NCBI RefSeq assembly: GCF_021513275.1
Contig: NZ_CP090978.1
Location: 4,154,001 to 4,218,000 of the forward strand
Source of the DNA: Paenibacillus hexagrammi
GTDB lineage: Bacteria > Bacillota > Bacilli > Paenibacillales > NBRC-103111
Direction of reading: 5' to 3'
Length of the DNA stretch: 64,000 nucleotides
Shown here: piece after piece, positions 29,204 to 41,300 of the stretch
How the letters are laid out: every line of letters begins with the position of its first letter
Numbering within the stretch: the first letter of the stretch is position 1
Made by a program: the position numbers and the translations under genes
The notes under the pieces: generated by a model
The model's database searches: none
Seen by the model: the letters and a program-made list of their open reading frames with translations, nothing else
What the model was told of the DNA's origin: nothing

Positions 29204-30814
29204 TTAGGTTTTTCTAAAGTCTTGCGGGTTCATCCCGTATATTTTTTTGAATACTTTGGAAAAATATGAAAAGTTGACGTAACCCAGACTTTGAGCGACT
29301 GCACTCACCGTCATTTCGCTATGTTTTAATAGCTCTTTCGCGCGACCCATCTTGAATTCGATCATATAATCGATCAAGCTTTTACCTGTCTGCTTGCGGA
29401 ATAGTCTGGACAAGTAAGCAGAGTTCAAGTTAACGAATGCGGCAACATCCTCTCTGGAGATGTCCTCTTCGACATGCTCTCGCATGTACTGAATCGCTTT
29501 ATTAATCACACGATCGTCTTCTACGGGTTCAAACACGGCATTCATGACAGTTGTAGTCAGTTGGATCGTCCAGTTCTGAAGCTGAGCCAAACTTCGGATG
29601 TGAGCAGACGCCCATAATGCGAAATTCGGCACCTGATTCGGCGTAAAACCTTTCACGTGCAGGAAATGGTAAATCACTTGCAAAATGTCGTGATAATAAG
29701 TTTCAATGATATTGGCATCCACGTTCCTGGATGCTTCCAGTTGTCTTATCGTTTGACGAATGAGATCAATCAGAATATCCCGTCTTCCGGCAAGCAGATA
29801 TTCGCTCCAACTTGAAATTTTACATACTAACCCTTGTTGATCCATCTGCACAGTTGGGCTTACTTCGTTGTTCTGCAGCACCATAACCGTCTTCGTATCT
29901 TTGACATTGGACCGTTCCATTTGACGAAGCATCTCGCAAACCTCGTACAGATCTTCAAATGAGACATCATAACCGATATAACTGGAAATATGACAGGAGA
30001 AATATTCCTCTGCAGCTTTAATAAAGCTTTTAGCTCTCTCTTGGAGAGCGTCCATTGGAAAATGTGGAGTTGAATCCGCTTCCTTGGCATATATCATGAC
30101 TACAAACAATCCATTCTTCTCTGCAATGACATGACCCCGCATGTCGTGTAGAAACATTTCCTCGGCAGCTTTCTTTACCGCATACTCCATAATTTCCTTG
30201 TCTCTATCGCATAACACCCTTAGCCATTCCTCAATACTGATGAGAACAGGAAGAATCCTATGCTCCTGGGTCAATTGCATTTGAGCATCCTCTAACGCCC
30301 GTGATAAAAAATCACCAAAAGTCAATATGCGGCGGGACATAAAGTCTAACCAAAACTTCTCAGCGAGTAGCGGCTGTTGCTTATCCCAAAGAGATTTGTA
30401 CTTGTTGTACATCTCATTATAAGTCTGCTGTTCGGCACGCTCTGCTACGGCTTGAAGCATCGTTCTTACAACGCCCGCCAATTCATCGGGATCCGCCGGC
30501 TTCAGTAAATAATCGAAACTTCCTAAATGAACGGCCTTTTTAGCAAATGCAAATTCGGAATGACAAGTTAAAAACACAGATTCCGTGTTTGGAGAATGTT
30601 CCTTCACCCAAGCAAGCAAATCTAGCCCCGTTTCATCAGGCATCTCAATATCACATATCATAATGTCGATTTTCATGCTTTGGTATATCATCTTGGCTTC
30701 CCTCGAATGATGTGCTACATACACGTTATTAATGCCAAGCGATAACCAATCCAAGCCATTTCGAATGCCTTCAGCAGCAAATTTCTCATCATCGACTATT
30801 AATAAAGAATACAC
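29204..30814 (-). CDS. YesN-type response regulator
   Basis: Response regulator of 536 residues. The receiver has VDDE and phospho-acceptor Asp-55 (IMICDIEMPDETG); the C-terminal AraC helix-turn-helix is LGYVNFSYFSKVFKKIYGMNP. The start is GTG at 30814, six bases after GAGGTG, which itself overlaps the end of the kinase gene. Kinase, regulator and Lpl-type importer follow each other on the same strand, so the importer is the likely target. Confidence 0.92.
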   Translation of the reverse strand: MYSLLIVDDEKFAAEGIRNGLDWLSLGINNVYVAHHSREAKMIYQSMKIDIMICDIEMPDETGLDLLAWVKEHSPNTESVFLTCHSEFAFAKKAVHLGSFDYLLKPADPDELAGVVRTMLQAVAERAEQQTYNEMYNKYKSLWDKQQPLLAEKFWLDFMSRRILTFGDFLSRALEDAQMQLTQEHRILPVLISIEEWLRVLCDRDKEIMEYAVKKAAEEMFLHDMRGHVIAEKNGLFVVMIYAKEADSTPHFPMDALQERAKSFIKAAEEYFSCHISSYIGYDVSFEDLYEVCEMLRQMERSNVKDTKTVMVLQNNEVSPTVQMDQQGLVCKISSWSEYLLAGRRDILIDLIRQTIRQLEASRNVDANIIETYYHDILQVIYHFLHVKGFTPNQVPNFALWASAHIRSLAQLQNWTIQLTTTVMNAVFEPVEDDRVINKAIQYMREHVEEDISREDVAAFVNLNSAYLSRLFRKQTGKSLIDYMIEFKMGRAKELLKHSEMTVSAVAQSLGYVNFSYFSKVFKKIYGMNPQDFRKT

Positions 30815-30825
30815 TCAGCTCACCT

Positions 30826-32582
30826 CTATTCCTCATTTCGAATAATGGGCAAAATGATATCTATCACAGCACCGCCACAATCCGCATTCCGAAATGAAAC
30901 GCCAGTTAATCTATCCTCATAACGCATAGCTATTCTCTTTTTCACATTCCAAATACCAATATGCTTGTCTTCGTCATTTGGAGCATACATAATCCCTGTC
31001 AACTTCTCCAACATATCTTCTGAAAACCCTTTGCCGTTGTCTTGAACTTGAATGTGGAAAAGTTGGTTATTTTGAGAGTCAAGGTCAACTCGGATCGTAA
31101 GCTGGAATGGCTCATTTTCTTTGACGCTGTAGCCATGAATCATTGCATTTTCAACAAATGGTTGGACAATAAGCGGTGGAATGGCGATAAGTCTTAGCTC
31201 TTCGTCAATATCAATCTTGAACTCAAATGCATCTTGAAACCTCATTTTCTGAATCTCCAGATAGTTTCGGATGTGATCCAACTCCTGAAAAAGCGGGATT
31301 AAATCTCCGTGTGTAGACATAGAAAAACGGAAATATTTAACCAAGTGCTGTACCGTCTTTTTCACGAGATCCACTTGCTTTAAATCCGCCAATTGATAAA
31401 GAACATTCATCGTGTTCATGTAAAAATGCGGATTGATTTGTGACTGCAACTGCTTCAGTTCTGCTTTTTGAGTGCGCAGCCGCTCCTCATAGACACCGAT
31501 CTTCAGATCGGTAATCTCCTCAACCATCCCATTAAAACTTTGATAAATGATGGAGAAATCCACCGATTCTGTTAACGGTAGCCGAACTTTCATGTCCCCC
31601 TGTTTAATTTTCCTTATCACACTAAGCAACTGCTGAATGGGTTGAAGCAGCAATCTGCGGATCAGAATCATACATAACAGAAGAACCGCCAGTACGAGAA
31701 TGGGAATAAAACTTACAATTACCCGAAAATATTGAAGTCCTTGCAAAAGCTCATCTTCCGGAAGTACGACCGCTAAATTAATGCCGGCACGCTGCGAGTA
31801 TTTATTGACAACGAGCAATCTTTCGCCGTCAAATGAAATGTGAAACGGCTTGCTTTCCTCCAACTGAGCTTTGGGCAAATCCCCTGAATCAATTGGGGGT
31901 GAGAGTCCTGCTCAGTTAGCACTTTACCCTCCTTGGATACAAAAAGAATATCCCCGCTCTTACCCAAATTCATATTTTGCAACGGTGCCTTCAAGCTGTT
32001 TACATGGATGAGAGCACCCAGATACACTTTATTTTCCATTTCATCTCCGCTCAAACGAAAAAGATAGGACTCACCGTTGATTTCGATAAGCTTCCATGCA
32101 TACAAATAAGTTTTAGGAACATCTTCGTTTTTCATGATTTGCGGTATCGCATTCACAATACTTTCCCTGAAATAACTGGATGCCCCCTGTACGTCAGTGG
32201 TAAGAAGAAGATCATTCGACATCGAATATATAAAAAATAAATCAACGCTATGAAAATAGGATTGATAAACGCGATTGATATCCAAAAATGCATTTTGTGC
32301 AAAATAATAATCGGAATCACTCAAATTACTCATGCCCAGTTTTAGAAAATCTTCATTATGCGTAGTTAGATAGTACATATTGTTCCCGGTGTCTTCCAGA
32401 CTTTTATCAAGCATCTGAATATTAGAATCAACCAAATTCTGGTATGAGAGTGCGACTTGTGAAAGTACCGTACTCTTGGCAAAATTGCTTACCACGATCA
32501 AGCCAATCAAAAGAGGCACACTTACAGATACAAAAATAATAATTAATCTGAATCCAAGAGATTTTGATCGCATGATTTTCAC
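30826..32582 (-). CDS. YesM-type sensor histidine kinase, frameshifted
   Basis: About 585 residues when repaired: N-terminal membrane helix, extracellular sensor, second helix (IVSFIPILVLAVLLLCMILI), HAMP, phospho-accepting His in QSQINPHFYMNT, and a HATPase (FVENAMIHG, DNGKGF). The first part reads through SHPQLIQG; the second continues DLPKAQLEES in another frame. One base missing from the CCCC run at 31881-31884 explains it. The GTG at 32582 has GGAGG at seven-base spacing and is preferred over the ATG nine bases downstream. It is paired with the YesN gene immediately downstream. Confidence 0.84.
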
Positions 32583-32738
32583 TAGAAAGCCTCCGGATGT
32601 CTGGCTTTAATCGTTTAAACAATGGGTCGGGAAAAAGGCTATGACTTTAAAATGATTCAGAGCCTTTCATTCATGTACTTTATTCTTGTTTGATTATGTC
32701 GTTTTTTAACGAATTTTGTAACCTTTTATGTTACTGTC

Positions 32739-33611
32739 TTAGTGTCTAATATTATTCATTTGCGGAGTGTCGAGGTCTGTGGTGTAAAAACAGGCTGCAG
32801 GCTGCATCCCGCATAGGCGGTACATTTTTCGATACTCCGCTGGAGTAACGCCAACCAGATTTATTACCATGGAAGAAAGACTGGATGAGTTCTTAATGCC
32901 AATTTCTGAACATATTCGATGAATTGGAACGTCTGTTGTTCTTAGCAAATCCAGTGCTTTTTCAATGCGGGCCCTGGCGACATATTTCATTGGGGTAATC
33001 TTCATGATCTTTTTAAACTGCTGACACAGGTAATTGGGATGATAACCGATCACTCGGGCAATATGATCCAGAGATAAATCTGGATTGGCTATCTGTTGTT
33101 TCATGTAAAGGACAACTTCAAGCATTCTGCTATCATCAAAATGAATAAGAAGTGGGTTCTCTTCACACAGAATGTGCTCTTCAACAATGTTTCCCTGATC
33201 GAGTATATCCAATAAAAAGCTAAACAAGCGGACGGATACTCGAATTTGTTCCAAAATATTGGATTTTTCCAGTTTAAATTTCAAAAAATCTTGCCAATCC
33301 AGCATGTGAATATTTTTCAAAATCATTTTCATATATATGGTTTTTTCATCAATCATATTAACAAGTAAGGATGACTCGAATTGTACGACTCTAACACTTT
33401 TCGGCTCCCCCTTTATTTGCACATCTGCATGTGAGGTAATAAAAATAATTTCATGCGGTTCTGCATGTACGGGCAGCTGATTAATCATGATTGTGGTTTT
33501 TTCGTCACGAATTTCCAGCAACTGATAGAACTGGGAACGCCAGTTGATGGACAATGGAAGGTAATCGGAGCGGTAAATAACGGGCAAGCTATTTAATAGT
33601 TGTTCATTCAA
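32739..33611 (-). CDS. AraC-family transcriptional regulator
   Basis: About 290 residues with an N-terminal ligand-sensing region and a C-terminal AraC double helix-turn-helix (LSLDHIARVIGYHPNYLCQQF). The start appears to be TTG at 33611 after GGGGGA; a later start cannot be excluded. It lies alone between an orphan YesN gene and a kinase gene. Nothing in the sequence ties it to a specific target. Confidence 0.82.
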   Translation of the reverse strand: MNEQLLNSLPVIYRSDYLPLSINWRSQFYQLLEIRDEKTTIMINQLPVHAEPHEIIFITSHADVQIKGEPKSVRVVQFESSLLVNMIDEKTIYMKMILKNIHMLDWQDFLKFKLEKSNILEQIRVSVRLFSFLLDILDQGNIVEEHILCEENPLLIHFDDSRMLEVVLYMKQQIANPDLSLDHIARVIGYHPNYLCQQFKKIMKITPMKYVARARIEKALDLLRTTDVPIHRICSEIGIKNSSSLSSMVINLVGVTPAEYRKMYRLCGMQPAACFYTTDLDTPQMNNIRH

Positions 33612-33726
33612 CTGAATCTGTCCCCCTCATACAAATTAAAGCGTCGAATGTAGACGCCTCCTTATTATGATGGTTCCTACTTCAGCTTCATAACCTCCTG
33701 TTGTATGAAAATGGTGTCTTATTGTA

Positions 33727-35235
33727 CTAAGTTTTGGTCAATCCATCACTAAGGGAAAGTTGATGCTCCCGATATTCAATAGGCGTGTACCCCGTCATTC
33801 TTTTAAAGAGTTTGCTGAAATACTTCACATCTTTAAACCCGGTTTGTTCTGCAACCTCATAAATCTTGTAATCTCTACAACAAAGTAAACGCTTGGCTTC
33901 CCTGATTCGAAGCTCGATCAAGTAATCTATAAATTTTTTCCCGGTATGCCTTTTAAAAAGCAAAGAAAAATAACTTCGACTTACATGTATATAATCAGCC
34001 ACTTCCTGCAGATTGATTTCTTCCCTAAATTTCAAAGTCATGTATTCCAATGCTTTAGCTATTAACTTACCGGCATAACCTTCAACTGAACGGCCTGCAT
34101 CTTCAAAGCGCAGCATAAGAACATTCTCAACATCCTCTAAAGTTTCCGTATAATTGATCATTTCTAGAAATTCAGGCAATGATTCCGTGATACCCAAGGC
34201 ATAACTTATAGAAAGCAGCAATTGGCAAGCTTCTTTTTTTACTTGAGCCGGACTTTTGGTCCGTTCCCGCCATTGCTTGATCTTCTCATGAATAAGAAAG
34301 GATGCAGGTTCCGTGTCATGGTTTCTAAGTTCGGATGCTTCTTCTAGAGATCCAAATTGCAATAAATGGTCCATATCCATCATCTGACCGATTCCTTCAA
34401 AAAACACGTAGTCTTCCAATTGTTTAACAATAGTAAGCTTTGCTTTAAGCGATTTGATTCCTTCCACGGCCATGTAACCAATGGTTAGTGTAATTTGCAG
34501 CTTTTCTTCCACGTTCTTTTTAAAAACGGGTACTGGAAATTTGGGTTCCAATTGTTCTGGAAAAATTGCAAGGACCATATCAGTGCCAATTTCAACAGTA
34601 ATACCCTGGATGAATTCCGAATAAAACAAACTCTGCAGTTCTTTGCATAAAATATCTTCAAGCATGCTGCCGTATGGCTCTTCTGTCTTCTCTAATTGAT
34701 GAATCTTCATATACATACACACGCATGGCGAAGACAACCAGCTCACGTTTGGCGGTATGGAATCTTTGTTTCCAAGAAGAAACTGTTTCAAATCCAACTC
34801 TAGCAGAGATGTTGCTGCATGAATTTTTGCTCCTAATGCCGCCTCTTGTATTCTTTTCTGCTCAATCTTTGCAACACAGCGCGACAAAGCGTTTGCAAGT
34901 TGGTCCGCATCTAATGTTGGCTTGAACAAATAATCAATTGCTCCGTAACGGATCCCTTCCTGTACGTACGCAAATTCATCATAGCTGCTGACCAAAATGA
35001 CTTGCAGATCGGCATTGCGTTCTAGTGATTGCTTCATAAGTTGCAACCCGTTAACTAGTGGCATTTGAATGTCGGTGATCAGAATTTGAATGTCTTCGTT
35101 GTCCATTACTTCCAGAACTTCTTTTCCATTTGAGCATTCTGCTACAACTGACATTCCGTACTGCTTCCAATCGATTAATGACCGTAATCCGCTTCTCATC
35201 ATCAGCTCATCATCAGCAATAACCACACGTATCAC
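33727..35235 (-). CDS. orphan YesN-type response regulator
   Basis: Response regulator of 502 residues with ADDE, phospho-acceptor Asp-55 (ILITDIQMPLVNG), and a C-terminal AraC double helix-turn-helix (GFKDVKYFSKLFKRMTGYTP). GTG start with AGGAGG eight bases upstream. No kinase gene adjoins it. Its output domain closely resembles that of the regulator at 19586, so it may be a paralogue sharing that kinase or that set of promoters. It lies just downstream of the giant GH66 gene, separated by a strong terminator. Confidence 0.9.
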   Translation of the reverse strand: MIRVVIADDELMMRSGLRSLIDWKQYGMSVVAECSNGKEVLEVMDNEDIQILITDIQMPLVNGLQLMKQSLERNADLQVILVSSYDEFAYVQEGIRYGAIDYLFKPTLDADQLANALSRCVAKIEQKRIQEAALGAKIHAATSLLELDLKQFLLGNKDSIPPNVSWLSSPCVCMYMKIHQLEKTEEPYGSMLEDILCKELQSLFYSEFIQGITVEIGTDMVLAIFPEQLEPKFPVPVFKKNVEEKLQITLTIGYMAVEGIKSLKAKLTIVKQLEDYVFFEGIGQMMDMDHLLQFGSLEEASELRNHDTEPASFLIHEKIKQWRERTKSPAQVKKEACQLLLSISYALGITESLPEFLEMINYTETLEDVENVLMLRFEDAGRSVEGYAGKLIAKALEYMTLKFREEINLQEVADYIHVSRSYFSLLFKRHTGKKFIDYLIELRIREAKRLLCCRDYKIYEVAEQTGFKDVKYFSKLFKRMTGYTPIEYREHQLSLSDGLTKT

Positions 35236-35264
35236 AAACTGAATCCTCCTTCATCGGATATACA

Positions 35265-35309
35265 AAAAGAAAACGCGTGACAGGCTTTCAAAAGGCCAGC
35301 CTGTCACGC
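35265..35309 (-). terminator. rho-independent terminator after the giant GH66 gene
   Basis: GCGTGACAGGCT / AGCCTGTCACGC form a perfect 12-bp stem followed on the minus strand by GTTTTCTTTTT, immediately past the GH66 stop at 35316. Confidence 0.9.
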
Positions 35310-35315
35310 TTATGA

Positions 35316-38300
35316 TTACTTATTTCCGGTTTGCAGCAAACGATATATGACTGTCGCCACTTCTGCTCGTGTCGTAAGTTCCGCGGGTGCAAAGATTTGC
35401 TCTTGCCGGCCCTGCATAAGACCTTCTACCAGTACTTGTTGGACTGCGTCCAGAGCCCAATCCGAAATATCATCGACATCTGAATACACCATAGTTTCAC
35501 CGTGTTCAGCTGGTGCACCATGAAGGTTCTTGTAGACACGTGACAATATGACTGCCATCTCTTCTCTTGTAATCGGTGCATCCGGCTCAAACGATTCATT
35601 CGTTCTACCGCTTACCCATCCTTGATCCACTGCTGCAGCTGCTGCATTTGCATACCAACTGCCAGCAACTAGATCACGGAATGTGGATGAAGCAGTGTGC
35701 TCTGCAGTAACTCCTAAAGCCCTTGCAAGCATCGTGACAAACTCAGCTCTGGTTGTTGTCGAGCCAGGTTCAAATTCAGCCGCGCTTCGTCCTTGTATAA
35801 CTTGCTTGGCCGCGAGAACCTGGATAGAACGATGTGCCCAATGTTGATCATCAACATCGTTAAAAGAACTTTTCCAAACAATCGGAGCATACAAACTAAA
35901 ATGTTTCATTGAGGCAATAAGTTTATGACCGACCTCATCATACTTGCCTCCAGCATAGATCCACTGCCCCTTATTAACGTCAAACGTATACAAACCAAGC
36001 AGTTCAGTTTCCTTAACTTCCCCGTCAACACTCAATTCCAGCGTGACTGGCGAATCAAACTCTTTTTCCCATTTCGCAAACCCGCTGCCCGTGTCTACGC
36101 CGATCTCAAAATCATACATATTTCCAAGCTGTGTTGCTGTTAGAGATCTGTTTCCTTTGAGCTTATCAGCCGCTGCATTCTTCAGATCATCAGTTGCAGG
36201 TTTCACACGAATAGAGATGGCAGCGTTGCCCGCAGACTCTGAGGAAATGAGTGTGCGAACTTGCTCAAGCAGCTGTGCAGAAAATACGAGTTTCGCCTTA
36301 TCTTGAGAAATCTCCAGATTGCCTTTGCCGAGCAGTTTCCCTGCATCCAGAGGGAGCTTCAATTCTTGCTGATCTCCTGAGAGCTTCACAAAGGTGTTTC
36401 CGCCTAGTTTGTTAAAATCGGATGCAGATATTGTAACCGTATTTGCAGAACTGAAATTTGCTGCACCTCCACCTGCACTCGAATTCGAGTGGGAGCCCGA
36501 ATCCGATGGAGTATCGGAAGCCATAGCATCACGCTTAACGAATACCATGTTCCAGTATGCCAGTGTCGGCATAGTAAACGTGATTTTGCTGCCCTCCCAT
36601 TTGAAGTTAAGCGGTGTGAACATTCCGCCCTCATGATCAGGCGAGGCTGCATACACTTGCAAATTCGGAGCTTGCCCTTGTGTGACCCCAACATCATAAG
36701 TAACATTCAAACCTGACAGATGTTCCGGTTCTGAAGCCGCGTTACGCCAATTGGCATCGTTATTCAGCAAATTAACAAAGTTCAACACGTCATACTTGCC
36801 AAATCCTTGAGTCTGGTTCGTTTTGCGCACAACCGTAAGCAAGCTGTCTTCCTTCCCGTCGGCGCTTGTCAAAATGGAGTTGCCGTCAGCATCTTTCACA
36901 CTTACTTTTGCTTGATTGTCTTCCGTACTGTCAAATAACAAATTCTCATAAGCCGCATAGAACTTATAGTAATCCTTGAGCGATTCCTTAAGCGATGCTT
37001 TCATCTTCTTGCTGCGGTTCGGGTAATACTCGTGAGCCAGCATATTCGGCCCCTCTTCAAAAGCTGCGGCTGTGCCTAGTTCAATATGTGTAGTTCCAAA
37101 AGCCCCTAAAACAGCATCCATTAAGCGAATCGATGGTTCATTAAAGAAACCGATCGTCAGACTGCGCAAATCGATAGATCCTTCATTGTCAGATTCATGT
37201 TTCAAAGTTACTTGATGAGCACCCTGAGACAGATAAGGGACAATGTAATACACATCTTCGTCAAATGTCGTGCTGCTTCCGGTTGACCTGAAATCGAGCT
37301 TCGCCGTCTTCACTCCGTCAATATACAATGTCTTGCTGCCGGCAGCTCCGCTATTGGCATAAGAGAAAATCAGTGAAGTTTCTCCAGCTTGCTCGACTTG
37401 TATGTCGAAAGTCGCTTCGTCACCCAGATGCCCAAAATTCAAAAGCAAATCTTTATAAAGCGTCATAGCAGGCGTGAAATCGGCTTTTTCCCCATCGATT
37501 CGGATGGATCCTGCCTTCACATAATCCAAATTGATTCCCTCGTCATCATGCCCATCCAGTCGAAGTGTGATCAGATTGACACCCTTCTTCAATTGTACGC
37601 CTGGCGTCACAAGCTCTGACCAATCGTTCGTATGTGGAAAAGCCAGCTCCTGATGGACAATTTCTTCACCGTCATTTATAACGGACATTGTCCGAATCGC
37701 ATCTTTGCCTGAAAGGCCGTTGTTACTATATGCCCAAGTCAAATCTTCGGTACGGTCTTCATCTAATGTCACTTCGAATTTAAGGAAGTCATTCTCATCA
37801 TCAAAGCCCGATGCGAACCCTTTCGAAATGCTCAGTGCTTCGGCTCCGCCTGAAATATCTGCATCTTCGACTTCGTACTCACGATCACCTACAATCAAGC
37901 TGTCCAGATTGATATACTGACGGTCGGAAGCAACAACCAACTTGATCTGATGAGCTCCAGGTGCAAGGGATGCATCAATCGCCTTCTCGGCCATGCCTCC
38001 GCTCCATCCGCCTGGCGTTTGCCCGAATGTAATATCGTCCGCGATCTGCGTATTATCAACAAATACATCAAATTTGGGGTTATTGTCCGTACGGTACTTG
38101 AAGGCAATCTTCTGAACGGCTTCAGCAGCATCTACATGGAAAGTTAGCGTCTGGCCAACCAATCCATGGTTGTCTGTTCTGCCCGGCACCGTCTGAATAC
38201 TTCCTGTCTTCGCAACGACAGGCTCCCACCCGATTTCACCGGATTCGGCTTCAAATGTGACACCATTCAGCTTGAAAGAATCAATAGCTAAACCGGAATC

Positions 38301-41300
38301 TTCCGAAGACTGCTCCATCTTCATTTTGAGCGTATGCGTCAATTCTTTAGATACATAAACAGATGGAATCAGGAGTTCTGTCCAATCCCCACTTGTCTGG
38401 AACTCGAACGAACCTAATTTTTTGCCATCCAAATAAATACTTCTTGTTGCAGATGCACCTGGATTCCGATATGTAACAATCAGGTCGCGAAGCCCGCTCT
38501 CGCCCACTGCCGAAAGCTTCAGCGATACGAAATCCCCTTTTTGCCCAAAATGATCCAAGTAACCGATCGTGGACCATTTCGTTTCAGCGACGGCATTTCC
38601 GCCTTTGCGAACTTCCGCTGATTCCGCTTCCTTAACGATATCGTCTAACGTAAGCTTGTCAATTTCAATCGACTCATTGCCGTTCACAGTTGGGTACAAC
38701 GTAAGCTTGTTCTGACCGGCCGCAAGGTTAAGCGGGACGGAGATGGAACTCCATGTGCCAGACGTATTGGAGAAGTACACTTGCTGGGAAACGCTATTCA
38801 CTTGCATGGTGTACGGGATAGCGCTGTTCGAACGATAAGCAACATGAATCGTGTCCCATCCTGCCTCCGCACGGTTAACATCCATGGAAATCGAGTCTCC
38901 GGCCTCGCCGAAATTGTCTGTGGAATGAGACGTTTTATCCACACCGTTTGTACGGGTTTGAGGGGATTCAGATTCCAACTTGCGTCCCATCGAGAGCGCA
39001 TGAACATTTAGCCACGTATCATTGTTCTCCGCGCGAACCGTAATGGAGTGATAGCCCTCACTTAATGCAATATTCTTCTCTGCAACTCCCCACCAGCCAT
39101 TGTACCAATCGTTGGATGGCAGGCTTAGACTGGAAGATGCTCCGTCAATATCGAGTGCAGCCGTTTGAGCATTCCCCGTTCGATACCACAAACCAAGAGA
39201 ATAGTCCGAAGCTTTCGGCGCGTATACCTCAAAGGTCACAGACTTGCCTCCTGCACCATTGAAATTGTCCGTTTTAACATCCTTGTCCGCCGATTCATTC
39301 ACTTCGACACCACCAGCAACACTTACTCGGGTAGTCCCGTTTATAGGAGTTCGGTCGTTTACAAGAAACATTTGACCGCCAACCAAGATCCCGTCCAAAT
39401 TCAAGTACTGTCCACCCGTTGTTAGCGACAACTTCACCGTATTCGTACCCGGATGCAGCGGTACCATGACTGATTTCCAACCCCAATGGCCATTGCCTGC
39501 CGTGGCGCCCCAGCCACCGGTGGAGTCAAAAGCAACTTCCCCTGGCAGGATTGTGCCATTGACCGTTACGATACCTTTCGGGCTATTCTGAGTTGCATAT
39601 TGAAAAATAAGTTCTTGCATACCTTCTGTTTCAGACGCGACATCAAATTCGATGGAGTCAGGAGCATTATTCAGGTTTTTGACATACGCTGAATCAACAA
39701 CGCCAGGATGAAGTTGAATTCCTGTTTCCCTGGTCGGTTTCCATCCGTATGACGCTTTCTCTGCTTCATAACGATTGCTCGCTACCTCCAGATAATTCAC
39801 CGTCATGCCAGTGTCAGATGGTTGATTCATTTGAAGTGTAACGCTGTTATGTCCGGCGTGAAGGGGTACCGATAAACTTTTCCCGGTCTTAAACGTTTCC
39901 CAGCCGCCAGTCGGAGCGAACTCGGCATCTTTTTTAACCAATTCGCCATTCACATATAGATCCCGTGTTACTTGAGTTGAGGCAATACCGTAGTTCACAG
40001 CGATCGGATAATCGCCGTTTGCTTCGGCAACAACATCGAAGGTTACATAATCCCCCTCTGTTTCAAAGAAAAACACGTTGCCGAACCTGTCTACCCGGCA
40101 GCTCACCAGATCGGCGTACTCCGCTTCGTATTCGCGGCTCTTTCCGTCTCCTGCAACGACCAAGCTGTCAACATTCAACCATAAGCCTGTCGAGTTAAGC
40201 TGCAGCATGATTGTGTTGTCTCCGGCTTTCAAATTTGCATGGATCATCTTCTTCGCACTTGGGTTGCCCCAGCCCGTATTTTCATCGAAAGGAATTGATG
40301 TAGCAACGACCTCACCATTTACCGTCAGCTTCCCGTCAGGACTGCCGCCTGCGTTGCCATGACCGTAGTTCAGCGTCAAATCATACGTTCCCGCTTGATC
40401 CGCATGAACCGTCCAAATGATTTTATCCTCATTCGGCATGCCGAAGTCTCCCACCCATCCGGGTACGCGATTAATCCTCGACTGAAACTCCACCGTCTTT
40501 GGTACGTCGGTCAAATCGGCTGCAGGATACTTATCACCTGTTGCCTGTTTGTAGTTCATATAGCCGGCGATGACCATGGCCTTGCCGCCGTCTTTGGATT
40601 TGGTATCGTCAATTACACTTTTGAGGTCACGGTAATTGTCGCGATTTTGCCAAATCTCGCTGTAGTCAAAATCCGTTTTCGTATTCGGATTCGGTACATC
40701 CGCGTATTCCTGACTGCCGCCTACCATGTTAAAAGTCACATGATTCTTCGTTGGATCATTCTTGGTAAGCGAATCCTTAACTGAATTGATCAATGAATCG
40801 TAATCTTTGGAATAATAGCGTTCCTTGCCGTCATAGCTGTATAGGAAGTCGTTGTCATTCGCGCCCCATTGGTCAAGGTGGATGCCATCGAATTTAAACT
40901 CGTTGATGGAACGGTTGTATTGGTTCGTAATGTACGATTGCCACTGCGGATTGCCTGGGTCCTGCAAATACAGCCCTGTGTTCACCCAATCAAAGTAAAA
41001 ACCGTTCTGATACTGAATGGGGTCCGGGTTCGGGAACTGCGTGTTCTTGTTGTACAATCCCCATTCGCGTTTCACACCGTAATCTTCATAATGCTCCCTG
41101 GCCGCATAGTTCATTTGGTATGCCATCGCAGCAGAACCATATTTGTGGGAAGCCTCAATCTGCTGTTTGACACTTAGCGGAAACAACGGTCTACCTAATA
41201 GATCGAGATAGGAAGTATTTTCATTCATTGGAGCGGTAACAAACTGCCCCTGTTCATTAACAACCGGCTTCAGCCTGCCGTCTTCCTCATAGGTCTGTGA

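Noticed and set aside
36043-40784. Open frames on the plus strand opposite the giant GH66 gene
   Set aside because: They are antisense to a strongly conserved coding sequence, lack ribosome binding sites and show no protein family pattern.
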